Position numbers and translations under genes: made by a program. The notes below the pieces were generated by a model. It made no database searches, was not told the origin of the DNA, and was given only the letters and a program-made list of their open reading frames with translations. This document shows, in pieces, positions 36,761 through 45,404 of a stretch of 64,000 bases of DNA. The stretch spans positions 1 through 64,000 of the forward strand of contig NZ_JANBWE010000007.1 in assembly GCF_024259515.1 (NCBI RefSeq). The letters run 5' to 3'. The DNA is from Salirhabdus salicampi (lineage in GTDB: Bacteria > Bacillota > Bacilli > Bacillales > Alkalibacillaceae). Every line of letters starts with the position of its first letter. Position 1 is the first letter of the stretch.

Positions 36761-37543
36761 ATGACAGCTACTGTCTTATTATCTAACGATGAACATGTAG
36801 CGACAATCACGTTGAATCGTCCAGAACAAATGAATGCCATGAACTTGAACATGATCGAACAATTGTTAAGCAAACTTGAAGAGGTTCAACAAAGTAACGC
36901 CAATATTTTAGTTATTACAGGGAGAGGAAAGGCATTTTCAGCGGGCGGGGACATTAAAACGATGTTACAGGATACAACCGATGAAGAATTTTCTTCAGTA
37001 ATGGATAAACTTAAACAGATTGCGATCATGTTACATACAATGCCAGTAATTACAGTTAGCGCTGTTAATGGAGCAGCCGCCGGATTAGGGTTTAGTTTAG
37101 CAATTGGAACAGATTATGTTCTCGCAGATACCCGGGCAAAATTAGCCATGAATTTTATAGGTATTGGTTTAATACCTGACGGTGGAGGCCACTTCTTTTT
37201 AGAGAGGCGAATTGGATCTTCCAAAGCAAAACAACTGATTTGGGGAGGAGAAAAGTTAACAGCTTCTGAAGCCCAAAAAATGGGGATTGTTGATCATATA
37301 AATGAAGAGGGTTTTGATTTTCATACGTTTACAGAGCAGTTTATTGTTAAGCTTCGTAGGAAACCACTTCAAGCGATGATTGAAACGAAAAAGATATACT
37401 CAGATTCCAGTCAATCACAACTTTTATATGTATTAGAGAGAGAAACCATTGGACAACAGAGCATGAGAACTACAAAAGATCATCTAGAAGGAATTCATGC
37501 TTTTTTAGAGAAACGACAACCTCGATTTAATGAAACATCATAA
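36761..37543 (+). CDS. enoyl-CoA hydratase/isomerase
   Basis: A 260-residue crotonase-fold protein that hydrates trans-2-enoyl-CoA in beta-oxidation. The oxyanion-hole segments FSAGGDIKTM and NGAAAGLGFSLAIGTDYVLAD are clear. One acidic catalytic residue may lie in IGIGLIPDGGGHFFLERRIG, where classical hydratases have Glu, so an isomerase role is possible. ATG 36761 is eight bases from AGGAGG. It is the third gene of the operon; no acyl-CoA dehydrogenase or 3-hydroxyacyl-CoA dehydrogenase gene is nearby. Confidence 0.92.
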   Translation: MTATVLLSNDEHVATITLNRPEQMNAMNLNMIEQLLSKLEEVQQSNANILVITGRGKAFSAGGDIKTMLQDTTDEEFSSVMDKLKQIAIMLHTMPVITVSAVNGAAAGLGFSLAIGTDYVLADTRAKLAMNFIGIGLIPDGGGHFFLERRIGSSKAKQLIWGGEKLTASEAQKMGIVDHINEEGFDFHTFTEQFIVKLRRKPLQAMIETKKIYSDSSQSQLLYVLERETIGQQSMRTTKDHLEGIHAFLEKRQPRFNETS

Positions 37544-37572
37544 CAGGTACTACACCTGCTTATGATGTTCTT
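37534..37572 (+). terminator. bidirectional terminator
   Basis: AACATCATAACAGGT and ACCTGCTTATGATGTT form a long stem with one bulge around ACTAC, followed on the plus strand by CTTTTATTT. It overlaps the stop codons of the convergent hydratase and zinc-ribbon genes. Confidence 0.8.
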
Positions 37573-37831
37573 TTATTTCAGCAATTCCCATTTCACCACA
37601 GTTCGGACAGCTTAACATATGTAATTCATCCTCATGTATTTTATCCATTTCCTCTCCATTACAAAACCGACATGTATGTACATAGGATGTTCCTTTACTA
37701 TTATCACTTATATCACCACAAGTTTGGCATTGAGTAAGATACTGGATGTCATCATTTTGTTCATCTAAACTTAACATAAAAGATCGGGAATAAAAACAAT
37801 GTTCACAATCTATAAATATTGTTTTCTCCAT
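37550..37831 (-). CDS. small zinc-ribbon protein, unknown function
   Basis: A 93-residue acidic protein with four CxxC pairs (CEHC, CQTC, CRFC, CPNC), which would give two zinc ribbons. No other domain is visible and I do not recognise the family. GGAGTG precedes the ATG. It is monocistronic and convergent with the enoyl-CoA hydratase gene. Confidence 0.75.
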   Translation of the reverse strand: MEKTIFIDCEHCFYSRSFMLSLDEQNDDIQYLTQCQTCGDISDNSKGTSYVHTCRFCNGEEMDKIHEDELHMLSCPNCGEMGIAEIKEHHKQV

Positions 37832-37950
37832 TTTTTCACTCCTAACATGATAGATATAAACAGTTTCTCTATCAGTACAATCTTTTATACCCTATCACAT
37901 GAAAATTAAACTTAAATCTATCAAGTTAGGCAAATGCTTAATATCATTAC

Positions 37951-37987
37951 AAAAAAACAAGGATATGCCCATATCGGTCATATCCTT
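37951..37987 (-). terminator. typA terminator
   Basis: On the minus strand AAGGATAT and ATATCCTT pair, with GACCGATATGGGC in the loop, followed by GTTTTTTT directly after the typA stop. Confidence 0.8.
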
Positions 37988-37992
37988 AAGAA

Positions 37993-39819
37993 TTATACTT
38001 TCTTCTTTTTTGCTGCTTTCTCTCGTTCGTTTTTATTTAAAAGCTGTTTTCTCAATCGGATGGATTCTGGTGTTACTTCACAGTATTCATCATCATCTAA
38101 ATATTCAATTGCTTCTTCTAAGCTCATTTTACGAACACTTTTAATCGTTGTTGTTTGGTCTTTTGTTGCCGAACGAACGTTAGTTAAATGCTTCTCTTTC
38201 GTAATGTTAACCGTTAAATCATTTTCACGGTTATGCTCGCCAACAATCATTCCAGCATAAACGTCTGTACCAGGTTCAACAAATATCGTACCCCTGTCCT
38301 CAAGTCCCATTATACTGTATGTTGTAGCTTTTCCGTTTTCCAATGAAACAAGAACTCCTTGGCGGCGACCACCAACTTGTCCTTCTACAACAGGTTCATA
38401 TCCGTCAAACGTGTGGTTCAATATACCATACCCTCTTGTTTGGGACATGAATTCAGTAGCGTACCCGATTAGTCCACGTGAAGGTACCTTAAACTCCAAA
38501 CGAACTTGTCCGTTACCTTGGTTTACCATGTCCAGCATTTCACCTTTACGGGCACCCATCGCTTCTATCACTGTTCCAGTATATTCCTCAGGAACATCGG
38601 CTTGTACCCTTTCTACAGGTTCACACATAACACCATCTACTTCACGTAGGATAACTTGAGGTTTTGAAATTTGCAACTCATATCCTTCTCGACGCATATT
38701 TTCAATCAAAATCGACAGGTGTAGCTCTCCACGTCCGGATACTCTCCAAGCATCAGGTGAGTTTGTATGTTCAACGCGTAAACTTACATCTGTTTCTAGT
38801 TGAGTCAATAACCTTTCCTCAATCTTTCTTGCTGTAACGAATTTCCCTTCTTTACCTGCAAATGGGCTATTGTTTACAAGGAACGTCATTTGTAATGTGG
38901 GTTCATCGATTCGTAAAGTCGGTAGGGGATCAACATGGTCTGGTGGGCATACGGTGTCACCTACATTGATGTCTTCCATTCCAGCAATTGCTACAATGTC
39001 TCCTGCTTTAGCTTCTTCAATCTCAATACGTTTTAGACCGATAAAACCGAATAACTTCGAGATCCTAAAGGATTTTTCTTCTCCTTCTTGATTCACTAAT
39101 GTTACTTGTTGACCAGTCTGCACTTTTCCTCTAAATACTCGTCCAACACCAATTCTTCCAACATACTCGTTGTAATCTAACAATGTAACTTGGAACTGTA
39201 ATGGTTCTTCCCCATTATCAATAGGAGCAGGTATATGTTCCATTATGGTCGTAAAGATCGGATCCATTGTTTCGTTTTGCTCATCGGCTTCAAAACCAGA
39301 TGTACCTTGTAATGCAGAAGCATATACAACAGGGAACTCCAATTGTTCGTCGTCCGCTCCTAATTCAATGAATAAGTCAAGAACTTCATCAACAACCTCG
39401 GATGGACGTGCATTTGGGCGGTCAATTTTGTTTAAGACAACAACTGGTGTTAATTTTTGTTCAAGTGCTTTTTTTAATACAAAGCGTGTTTGTGGCATAC
39501 ATCCTTCATAAGCATCTACAACTAATAAAACACCATCAACCATTTTCATAATACGTTCCACTTCGCCACCGAAATCAGCGTGGCCTGGTGTATCAAGAAT
39601 ATTAATTCTTGAATCATTATAGTTAATGGCTGTATTTTTAGCTAAAATGGTAATACCGCGTTCTTTTTCTAAATCATTTGAGTCCATTGCTCTTTCATCC
39701 ACTTGTTCATTATCACGGAATGTGCCTGAATAGCGTAACATTTGATCGACTAGGGTCGTTTTTCCGTGGTCAACGTGAGCGATAATAGCAATATTTCTTA
39801 ATTCGTCTCTTCGTTGCAT
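37993..39819 (-). CDS. typA: ribosome-associated GTPase TypA/BipA
   Basis: A 608-residue translational GTPase needed for ribosome assembly and stress or cold growth. GTPase motifs are AHVDHGKTTLVDQM (G1), the RGITI region (G2), DTPGHADFGG (G3) and NKIDR (G4). EF-Tu-like domain 2, EF-G-like domains III/V and the TypA-specific C-terminal domain (ending in lysines) follow. Length is normal. GGAGAG is seven bases upstream of ATG. It is apparently monocistronic. Confidence 0.97.
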   Translation of the reverse strand: MQRRDELRNIAIIAHVDHGKTTLVDQMLRYSGTFRDNEQVDERAMDSNDLEKERGITILAKNTAINYNDSRINILDTPGHADFGGEVERIMKMVDGVLLVVDAYEGCMPQTRFVLKKALEQKLTPVVVLNKIDRPNARPSEVVDEVLDLFIELGADDEQLEFPVVYASALQGTSGFEADEQNETMDPIFTTIMEHIPAPIDNGEEPLQFQVTLLDYNEYVGRIGVGRVFRGKVQTGQQVTLVNQEGEEKSFRISKLFGFIGLKRIEIEEAKAGDIVAIAGMEDINVGDTVCPPDHVDPLPTLRIDEPTLQMTFLVNNSPFAGKEGKFVTARKIEERLLTQLETDVSLRVEHTNSPDAWRVSGRGELHLSILIENMRREGYELQISKPQVILREVDGVMCEPVERVQADVPEEYTGTVIEAMGARKGEMLDMVNQGNGQVRLEFKVPSRGLIGYATEFMSQTRGYGILNHTFDGYEPVVEGQVGGRRQGVLVSLENGKATTYSIMGLEDRGTIFVEPGTDVYAGMIVGEHNRENDLTVNITKEKHLTNVRSATKDQTTTIKSVRKMSLEEAIEYLDDDEYCEVTPESIRLRKQLLNKNEREKAAKKKKV

Positions 39820-39965
39820 TCCAATACTCTCCTCTAACGATTATTCGCATTGCATAACTTGATAATTATAACACATATTGACATAAAACGTACAAACGTC
39901 ATCTAGAACTGCATTTATTACCTTTAGTATGAAACATGTCATGTTATCGATTCAATTAAATAACA

Positions 39966-40014
39966 AACTGCACCTCCAAATATTAGTTCTATGTCTAACA
40001 TTTGGGGTGCAGTT
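39966..40014 (-). terminator. terminator-like hairpin of the FMN reductase gene
   Basis: AACTGCACCTCCAAATATTAG pairs with CTAACATTTGGGGTGCAGTT, a long imperfect stem 12 bases after the stop. The minus-strand U-tract is weak (TTTGTTATTT). Confidence 0.6.
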
Positions 40015-40025
40015 CAATCTAACCT

Positions 40026-40583
40026 TTATACATCTTCTTTTTGCACGTTTCGACTCATCTCTAAATAATGTCCAAACACTCGGGCAAGTTCTTTTAAACG
40101 ATTTTGTACATCTTCATCAATTAACTCATTTTGAGTCGAGAAGTGACTGCTGTGTGTATAAACATAGTTTGGTGTTACAAAACTACGGAAGTAGTCTAAA
40201 ATTGGTCTTAGTTGGTTTTGAGCCACAAGGTGATGTTGGAAAGACCCTCCATTTGCGACAATCGCCACTGGCTTATAACGCATTGCATTCGGTGAAATCA
40301 AATCAAACATGTTTTTTAATGTTCCAGGAATTGAGCTCTGAAATACTGGAGTTGCAATAATATACCCATCTGCTGAACTAATTTCATCAATTAATTTTCG
40401 TGTATCCTCGTTATATTGTTCTGGTGGTCTTCCATCGACAAATTGTAGGTCATAATCTTCTAAATATACATGTTTTGTTTCAATATTAGAGTGATACTTA
40501 TTTAAGTATTGATCGGTCTCCTGCAACAATACTTTTGTTTTGCTTCCTACAACTGTTCCATTAATAAAAAGTACTTTCATCAT
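40026..40583 (-). CDS. NADPH-dependent FMN reductase
   Basis: A 185-residue flavodoxin-like NAD(P)H:FMN oxidoreductase. The N-terminal VLFINGTVVGSKTKVLLQ and the segment ADGYIIATPVFQSSIPGTLKNMFDLI match the SsuE/azoreductase-type family. Its physiological partner is unknown. Two consecutive ATG codons at the start follow AAAGGGG. It lies downstream of the HTH-TPR receptor gene in the same direction after a 100-base gap. Confidence 0.9.
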   Translation of the reverse strand: MMKVLFINGTVVGSKTKVLLQETDQYLNKYHSNIETKHVYLEDYDLQFVDGRPPEQYNEDTRKLIDEISSADGYIIATPVFQSSIPGTLKNMFDLISPNAMRYKPVAIVANGGSFQHHLVAQNQLRPILDYFRSFVTPNYVYTHSSHFSTQNELIDEDVQNRLKELARVFGHYLEMSRNVQKEDV

Positions 40584-40687
40584 GTCGCCCCTTTCAGCCT
40601 GTTAACATTGCTCCGATTTTTCTCTACATATGCTATTTTAATCCATGGACACGGGATAAAGTCAAATAGTAGGCATTCTAAGTATGA

Positions 40688-41575
40688 TTAAACTTGCTCC
40701 GTAATCTCATCAATAACAGAAGTTGTTAATTCATGTAAATCTTTTTCGTTATTAAGTAAATAGCAATACTTCGCTAATTCGTAATAATCTTGAGCTAGTT
40801 TATATTCCCCCATTTTGTTATAACAACGAGCCATTTGGAAATATAAATCACCTTGTAAATATAACAACTCTTTACTTTTGGCATAATTTATCCCTTTTTC
40901 AGCCGTACGTATCCCTTGGTCAAACAGCCCCATCTCTACTAACAGTCTTGCATAATTATAGTAAATACGAATATTTATTTTCATATCTGATATGTAAATA
41001 TTTCTAGTTAAAGATAGCAGTAACTCATCAAAGATTTTTTTACTTTCCTCAAACCGACCAGACTGTTGCAATATAATTGCCTTACTCTGTAAGATTTCTA
41101 TGTCTCGTTCGGATAAACTTTTATTTGTAGTCATACTACAATCTAATGCCTCTTCCAAATAAAACAATGCTTTATCTATGCCCTTCTGTAAGTGATAGGC
41201 ACATATTCCTTTATGCCATAATAAAAACTGTTTCATCTCCAAGTGACTTCTAAACAGAGGATTTTTTAATTCTAAAGAAACCATTTCATCAGCACGTTCA
41301 TAGTCTCTTTTGCGGACGGATTTTCGAATTTCTTCTATTGTCATTGTTATATAATCTGATCTTGGTGAATTATAGTGGTTGAAGAAAAAAGGTAACTCTA
41401 CCCCCAACCTCTTTGATATTAGATACAGAAGGTCAGCAGATATGTTAATTTCCCCTTTTTCAAGTCGACTAATATAAGCTTGAGAGCATATTCCTTCACA
41501 TAACTCCTTTTGTGAAATTCCATAATACTCTCTTATTTCTTTTATTTTTTCTCCGATATTTTCACTAATTAACAT
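40688..41575 (-). CDS. HTH-TPR peptide receptor (RRNPP-type)
   Basis: A 295-residue protein with an N-terminal Xre-type HTH (about 8-62, YGISQKELCEGICSQAYISRLE) and a C-terminal TPR array (about 75-290, including YYNYARLLVEMGLFDQGI and YFQMARCYNKMGEYKLAQDYY). Length and domain order match PlcR-type receptors of secreted, re-imported peptides. It is divergent from a 46-codon secreted-peptide gene starting 185 bases away, its probable cognate signal. An inverted repeat ATATTA-N6-TAATAT (41608-41625) lies in its promoter region. The function is inferred from architecture and context. Confidence 0.85.
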   Translation of the reverse strand: MLISENIGEKIKEIREYYGISQKELCEGICSQAYISRLEKGEINISADLLYLISKRLGVELPFFFNHYNSPRSDYITMTIEEIRKSVRKRDYERADEMVSLELKNPLFRSHLEMKQFLLWHKGICAYHLQKGIDKALFYLEEALDCSMTTNKSLSERDIEILQSKAIILQQSGRFEESKKIFDELLLSLTRNIYISDMKINIRIYYNYARLLVEMGLFDQGIRTAEKGINYAKSKELLYLQGDLYFQMARCYNKMGEYKLAQDYYELAKYCYLLNNEKDLHELTTSVIDEITEQV

Positions 41576-41607
41576 ACATACACCTACCTGGGATAAATTT
41601 CCTCAAA

Positions 41608-41625
41608 ATATTACTATGTTAATAT
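41608..41625. promoter_or_regulatory. inverted repeat, possible operator
   Basis: ATATTA and TAATAT are separated by 6 bases, 33 bases before the receptor start codon on the receptor side of the divergent interval. It could bind the receptor itself; AT-rich repeats of this length also occur by chance. Confidence 0.3.
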
Positions 41626-41759
41626 GTTTATCTTATTTTCCTATGTATTTCCATTAAATTGGGTGAAATTCGACATTCATCGCTTTAATTGGAAAATTCA
41701 AACTTCTAACAAACATGGTATAACTATAATAGAACTTATTTAGAAAGGATGGTGATGGT

Positions 41760-41900
41760 ATGAAACGTTTGTTTTTCACATGCCTTATTGCAATCACCTT
41801 CATTTTCACTATTGCCGATTACACTAGTCAAAAAGATTTCACAGAAGAGGCTGGCTTAAATATTACTTATGCTGATCCAGAGCCGGGCCCAGTGCATTAA
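41760..41900 (+). CDS. putative secreted signalling propeptide
   Basis: A 46-residue product. It starts MKRLFF, continues as a hydrophobic stretch (about 4-19, LFFTCLIAITFIFTIA), then a charged spacer (about 20-33), and ends YADPEPGPVH. That is the layout of PapR/NprX-type propeptides: Sec signal plus a C-terminal mature peptide. A purine-rich AAGGATGGTGAT precedes ATG and TATAAT lies at 41725-41730. It is divergent from an HTH-TPR receptor and is followed by an intrinsic terminator. It is too short for most gene finders. I do not know a described family with this C terminus. Confidence 0.65.
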   Translation: MKRLFFTCLIAITFIFTIADYTSQKDFTEEAGLNITYADPEPGPVH

Positions 41901-42007
41901 TGGAAACGAAATAATGCAAGGCATTGTATTTGAAATGGCTTTACAAATTAAAGGTATCCCCTCTAAAATTTTTTAGAGTTTCCATTATTAAAGTTTTACA
42001 TTCCTTT

Positions 42008-42035
42008 CCCTGGTGCTTAAACCAGGGTTTTTTTT
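42008..42035 (+). terminator. terminator after the propeptide gene
   Basis: CCCTGGT and ACCAGGG form a stem with loop GCTTAA, followed by eight T residues. It lies about 110 bases after the propeptide stop and ends a short independent transcript. Confidence 0.9.
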
Positions 42036-42189
42036 GTCTGATTTTATATTATATTATTATAGTTTTACCTTGCTGTATACCGATTTCATTATACTTTTGC
42101 AAACATTTGTCGCTAGATTGTTGTCTCGTTGTAACATTGACGTCATATAAAGTTGTTATAATGCCTCCATGTATAAGGAGGACGATATC

Positions 42190-42702
42190 ATGAATCATCT
42201 AAACATACTTTTGCTTACAATGCTTTTTATTTTTTCTATAAACGAACAGTTTCTATCTCAAATAGATCTGACCGATACAATAATGGCGGTCGAAACCGAA
42301 CAAATAGAGGGACATGCAAAAAGAGAAACGATAATTGAACGTAAACAAGTTCTCAAGATAGAAAAACAAAAATACGAACACGCCCACGTGCATACTTCTG
42401 CGTCAACACAAAAAATTATGATGAAAGTTGAAGCTACAGCATACACCGCAAATTGTGACGGCTGCAGTGGAATCACCGCTACTGGCATTAATCTAAAAGC
42501 GGATCCAAATGCAAAAGTTATTGCTGTAGATCCGAACGTTATCCCGTTGGGTACAAAAGTTTATGTAGAAGGCTATGGAGAAGCTATAGCTGGTGATATT
42601 GGTGGGGCAATTAAAGGAAATAAAATTGATGTATTTTTTCCCTCAAAAGAAAAAGCTGTAAATTGGGGAGTAAAAACAATTAATATTACCATTATAAAAT
42701 AA
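42190..42702 (+). CDS. 3D-domain secreted protein
   Basis: A 170-residue exported protein with an N-terminal hydrophobic signal (about 2-18), a charged spacer and a C-terminal 3D domain (about 90-170). The three family aspartates are visible in VIAVDPNVIPLG, AIAGDIGGA and NKIDVFF. This domain occurs in cell-wall lytic enzymes such as YocH, YuiC and MltA-like proteins, so a peptidoglycan role is likely. ATG 42190 is eight bases from AGGAGG. An extended -10 (TGTTATAAT) lies upstream. Confidence 0.88.
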   Translation: MNHLNILLLTMLFIFSINEQFLSQIDLTDTIMAVETEQIEGHAKRETIIERKQVLKIEKQKYEHAHVHTSASTQKIMMKVEATAYTANCDGCSGITATGINLKADPNAKVIAVDPNVIPLGTKVYVEGYGEAIAGDIGGAIKGNKIDVFFPSKEKAVNWGVKTINITIIK

Positions 42703-42710
42703 ATTAACAT

Positions 42711-42740
42711 GCCCATCTGTTTAAGATGGGCACTTTTTTA
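42711..42740 (+). terminator. terminator of the 3D-domain gene
   Basis: GCCCATCT and AGATGGGC pair around GTTTA and are followed by a T-run. It also lies at the end of the convergent small gene. Confidence 0.9.
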
Positions 42741-42953
42741 TTTATTCTCCTTTTTGGATGATACTGCCTTATTTAACTTTTCAAAATCTTGGTTTGCTTT
42801 TAATGTTGCGTTAAACGGATTTTTGTAACCTTCTTCCTCAAACGCACCATCTGTAGAAACACCCATTTCTACTCCTTCTGAATCTTGATAAACCCCTTCC
42901 TTTTCTCCATCAAAATGTGGCGAGATGTCTCTCACATCTGTTCTTCTTTTCAA
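42738..42953 (-). CDS. conserved-looking small protein, unknown function
   Basis: A 71-residue acidic, hydrophilic protein beginning KRRTDVRDISPHFDGEKEG. The reading frame extends upstream, but the start is set at the TTG at 42953 because GGAGG (42961-42965) is exactly seven bases away. No domain is recognisable and there is no membrane segment. It is convergent with the 3D-domain gene and divergent from the DUF5370-like gene. Confidence 0.6.
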   Translation of the reverse strand: MKRRTDVRDISPHFDGEKEGVYQDSEGVEMGVSTDGAFEEEGYKNPFNATLKANQDFEKLNKAVSSKKENK

Positions 42954-43037
42954 AGTATCGCCTCCAATAGAACCATTATGCATAGAGTTGTTCATCGAGC
43001 GTAAAATATGTATACAAAAATCATGAGGAGGATGGAT

Positions 43038-43232
43038 ATGGGTGCGATTCAACAAGATGGTCATATCTTTGAAATTGAATATAGTGTCAGTCTACAGAAA
43101 GGAGCTGTTCATGTTTATAAGGATGGGAATTTCCTAAAGGAAATTACCTTTCAATTTGAAGGAGAGAAGCCTGATGAAGAAAAAATTGAAAACCTCATTA
43201 ATCATTACCTCGAGGGCAAACAATTACATTAA
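43038..43232 (+). CDS. DUF5370-like small protein
   Basis: A 64-residue protein beginning MGAIQQDGHIFEIEYSV and containing QKGAVHVYKDGNFLKEI. It resembles the small Bacillus family DUF5370 (YbxH-like) of unknown function. ATG 43038 is six bases after AGGAGG; an open frame further upstream has no ribosome site. Confidence 0.75.
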   Translation: MGAIQQDGHIFEIEYSVSLQKGAVHVYKDGNFLKEITFQFEGEKPDEEKIENLINHYLEGKQLH

Positions 43233-43748
43233 AATAACGACATTACCATTTGTACTTGTTCTATTGTATTTTTAACCCTATATTTGTTAAATAATGGGGC
43301 ATTTCTTTATGTTGGTAGGCATCCTTCAAGGGCTCGAAGAAAAGTGGACTGCAATAAGTGACGTAACACCTATTGTATTCGACTCTCTTCATAAATGCCT
43401 ACAAATCTGGTGTAATTCAATTACACATACATACTTTGACAATCTCCATTCACCTTTCCTACACAATTCCTAAAAATCGTTAATGGTTCAGATCGATTTT
43501 ATATTGGAAAACATGAGTAGCACAATTATTTGAATATTCAACTCATACCCTCGAAACACTTCATTCCATTGCTCAAGGCGTCGTGTAGTGACAACACTGC
43601 ATCGATTTTATTTGCGTTTTTTTTAATCTATATTTTATATTTAATTTCAAAAGGAGGGGTATCTCCTGCACATTGACAGATAACGAAAAACATTCCGTAA
43701 TAAAATGTATTAATTACATTTCGATCATGACTTTTAGGGGGAGTGAAA
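43233..43748. other. gene-free interval upstream of the LOG-family gene
   Basis: About 515 bases. A 54-codon frame beginning near 43311 has only a weak ribosome site and no family features. GTAGGCAT and ATGCCTAC form an 8-bp inverted repeat about 80 bases apart. A TTGACA at about 43673 may be part of the promoter of the next gene. Confidence 0.45.
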
Positions 43749-44321
43749 ATGAAAAACGTATGTGTTTTTGCCGGCTCAAACTACGGTGCTCGTCCTTCAT
43801 TCAAACAAGGGGCAAATCAACTTGGTTCTTTATTAGCCACTAAGGGAATTGAATTAATATATGGGGGTTCGAATACTGGTTTAATGGGAGAAGTTGCAAA
43901 TGAAGCATTAGCACAAAATGGGGATGTTACTGGAGTGATGCCGAAAGGCCTTTTTAAAGGTGAGATTGTCCACGAGCATTTGACTCAATTAATAGAAGTT
44001 CAGGACATGCATGAGCGAAAAGCAAAAATGAATAATTTATCCGATGGATTTATCGCTTTACCAGGTGGTCTTGGAACATTTGAGGAGCTTTTCGAAGTGT
44101 TGAGCTGGTCCCAAATCGGTATTCATCAAAAACCAATTGGTATTTTGAATATCGAAAATTACTATACACCATTATTAGACTTAATCGAACATGCTACTAC
44201 AGAGCAATTTATGTACAAATCACACCAAGAGTTAATTTTATCTGCGGAAGACCCAGAAGATTTATTAGAAATGATGATAAATTTTCAACCACCTACTTAT
44301 GATAAGAAATGGTCCACATAA
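43749..44321 (+). CDS. LOG-family protein (TIGR00730)
   Basis: A 190-residue Rossmann-fold protein of the LONELY GUY/TIGR00730 family. The two signature motifs, LPGGLGTFEELFEVLSW (PGGxGTxxE) and the catalytic-region arginine in MHERKAKM, are present. Such proteins hydrolyse nucleoside 5'-monophosphates to free base and ribose 5-phosphate; in bacteria the role is usually not cytokinin related. ATG 43749 follows GGGGGAGTG and is preferred to GTG two codons earlier. Confidence 0.92.
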   Translation: MKNVCVFAGSNYGARPSFKQGANQLGSLLATKGIELIYGGSNTGLMGEVANEALAQNGDVTGVMPKGLFKGEIVHEHLTQLIEVQDMHERKAKMNNLSDGFIALPGGLGTFEELFEVLSWSQIGIHQKPIGILNIENYYTPLLDLIEHATTEQFMYKSHQELILSAEDPEDLLEMMINFQPPTYDKKWST

Positions 44322-44331
44322 ACATCATAAA

Positions 44332-44362
44332 AATGAGTGTAGAATTTCTCTACACTCATTCA
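44332..44362 (+). terminator. bidirectional terminator
   Basis: AATGAGTGTAGA and TCTACACTCATT form a perfect 12-bp stem around ATTTC between convergent genes. Confidence 0.8.
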
Positions 44363-44364
44363 TA

Positions 44365-45279
44365 TTATGTACTAGGAAATAATTGAATACCATATGCTTC
44401 AAGCACATATCTCGGTACGAAGAATCGAGCTGTTTTTAAAGGATCAACAACTTGGCTTACTTGTACCTGACCCACAGCACTCATTAACATCGTTAACTGT
44501 CCTAAAGACAAATTTGTATATGGTTTAAGCGTTTGAATCATTTCTTCAACCGCAACATCCACCGCTTCATCTAAAGTTTCCTTTGAAACAAGGAAAGCCA
44601 CTCCGTCATTGTTTTCTACGATTGGATGTTGTAATTGCTTTTCTTTCAATACTTCTAAGGTAACGGTTACTTCTCCAGGAATTTCCACACCTGAAACACC
44701 AATCTCACCGTCCCCCATCGCAGCATGTAAATCTCCTAAAGCAAATAGGGCTCCCTGATGAAAAACAGGAAAGTAAAGCGTTGCCCCTTTCGCAATAAGT
44801 TTCGTATCCATGTTTCCTCCGTGTGCACCAGGAGTGCCATTAGAAACAGCCTCTTTCTCAGGAGCTACCCCAATAACACCAATCATCGGATTTAAAGGAA
44901 TTTGTAACTGGTCATCAAATGCCACATGGCCATCCTGTACCGGCAAAACCTTGACTTCAAAATTCTCCAGTTGATGACCCATCACCCCTAAATTTGGACC
45001 AGTAGACATGACACCGCGGTTGCCTAATTTGATTTCATCAATGGATACCTTCAATACGTCCCCTGGTTGTGCTTCTTCCACATATACAGGCCCGGTTGCA
45101 GGGTTAATTCGATTCCAATCAACCGTCTGAAAAGTTGTCTGTTCACTTGTTATTTGATCCTCAAAACAGTCATATGTATCTATTACAACTTGATCACCGG
45201 AATTCACACGTAAAGCTGGAGCGTGTTCTTTTGACATCGAGTATATAAAGGACGTTCTGTCGAGCTTTTTTTGTTCCAT
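44365..45279 (-). CDS. acetamidase/formamidase family protein
   Basis: A 304-residue member of the FmdA/AmdA family, which hydrolyses acetamide or formamide to ammonia and the acid. Conserved segments are GPVYVEEAQPGDVLKVSI, GTPGAHGGNMDTK and GDLHAAMGDGEIGVSGVE, with metal-ligand-type His and Asp residues. ATG 45279 is seven bases after AAAGGTGG; a TTG six codons earlier is unlikely. It is monocistronic. Confidence 0.92.
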   Translation of the reverse strand: MEQKKLDRTSFIYSMSKEHAPALRVNSGDQVVIDTYDCFEDQITSEQTTFQTVDWNRINPATGPVYVEEAQPGDVLKVSIDEIKLGNRGVMSTGPNLGVMGHQLENFEVKVLPVQDGHVAFDDQLQIPLNPMIGVIGVAPEKEAVSNGTPGAHGGNMDTKLIAKGATLYFPVFHQGALFALGDLHAAMGDGEIGVSGVEIPGEVTVTLEVLKEKQLQHPIVENNDGVAFLVSKETLDEAVDVAVEEMIQTLKPYTNLSLGQLTMLMSAVGQVQVSQVVDPLKTARFFVPRYVLEAYGIQLFPST

Positions 45280-45404
45280 TTTCTTTCCACCTTTCAAAAC
45301 AAGAATTGAGTAAAAATAAGATTAATAACATTATACAGATAGATGATCCGTATGAATAGTGGCGAAAAATGACGTCGGGTTTACTTGAACCTAGCGGAAC
45401 AAAA

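Noticed and set aside
41924-42193. 89-codon frame after the propeptide gene
   Set aside because: It runs across a strong intrinsic terminator and the promoter of the 3D-domain gene; no ribosome site.
43311-43475. 54-codon plus-strand frame ahead of the LOG-family gene
   Set aside because: Only a weak GGGG upstream and no membrane, signal or domain pattern; insufficient support.
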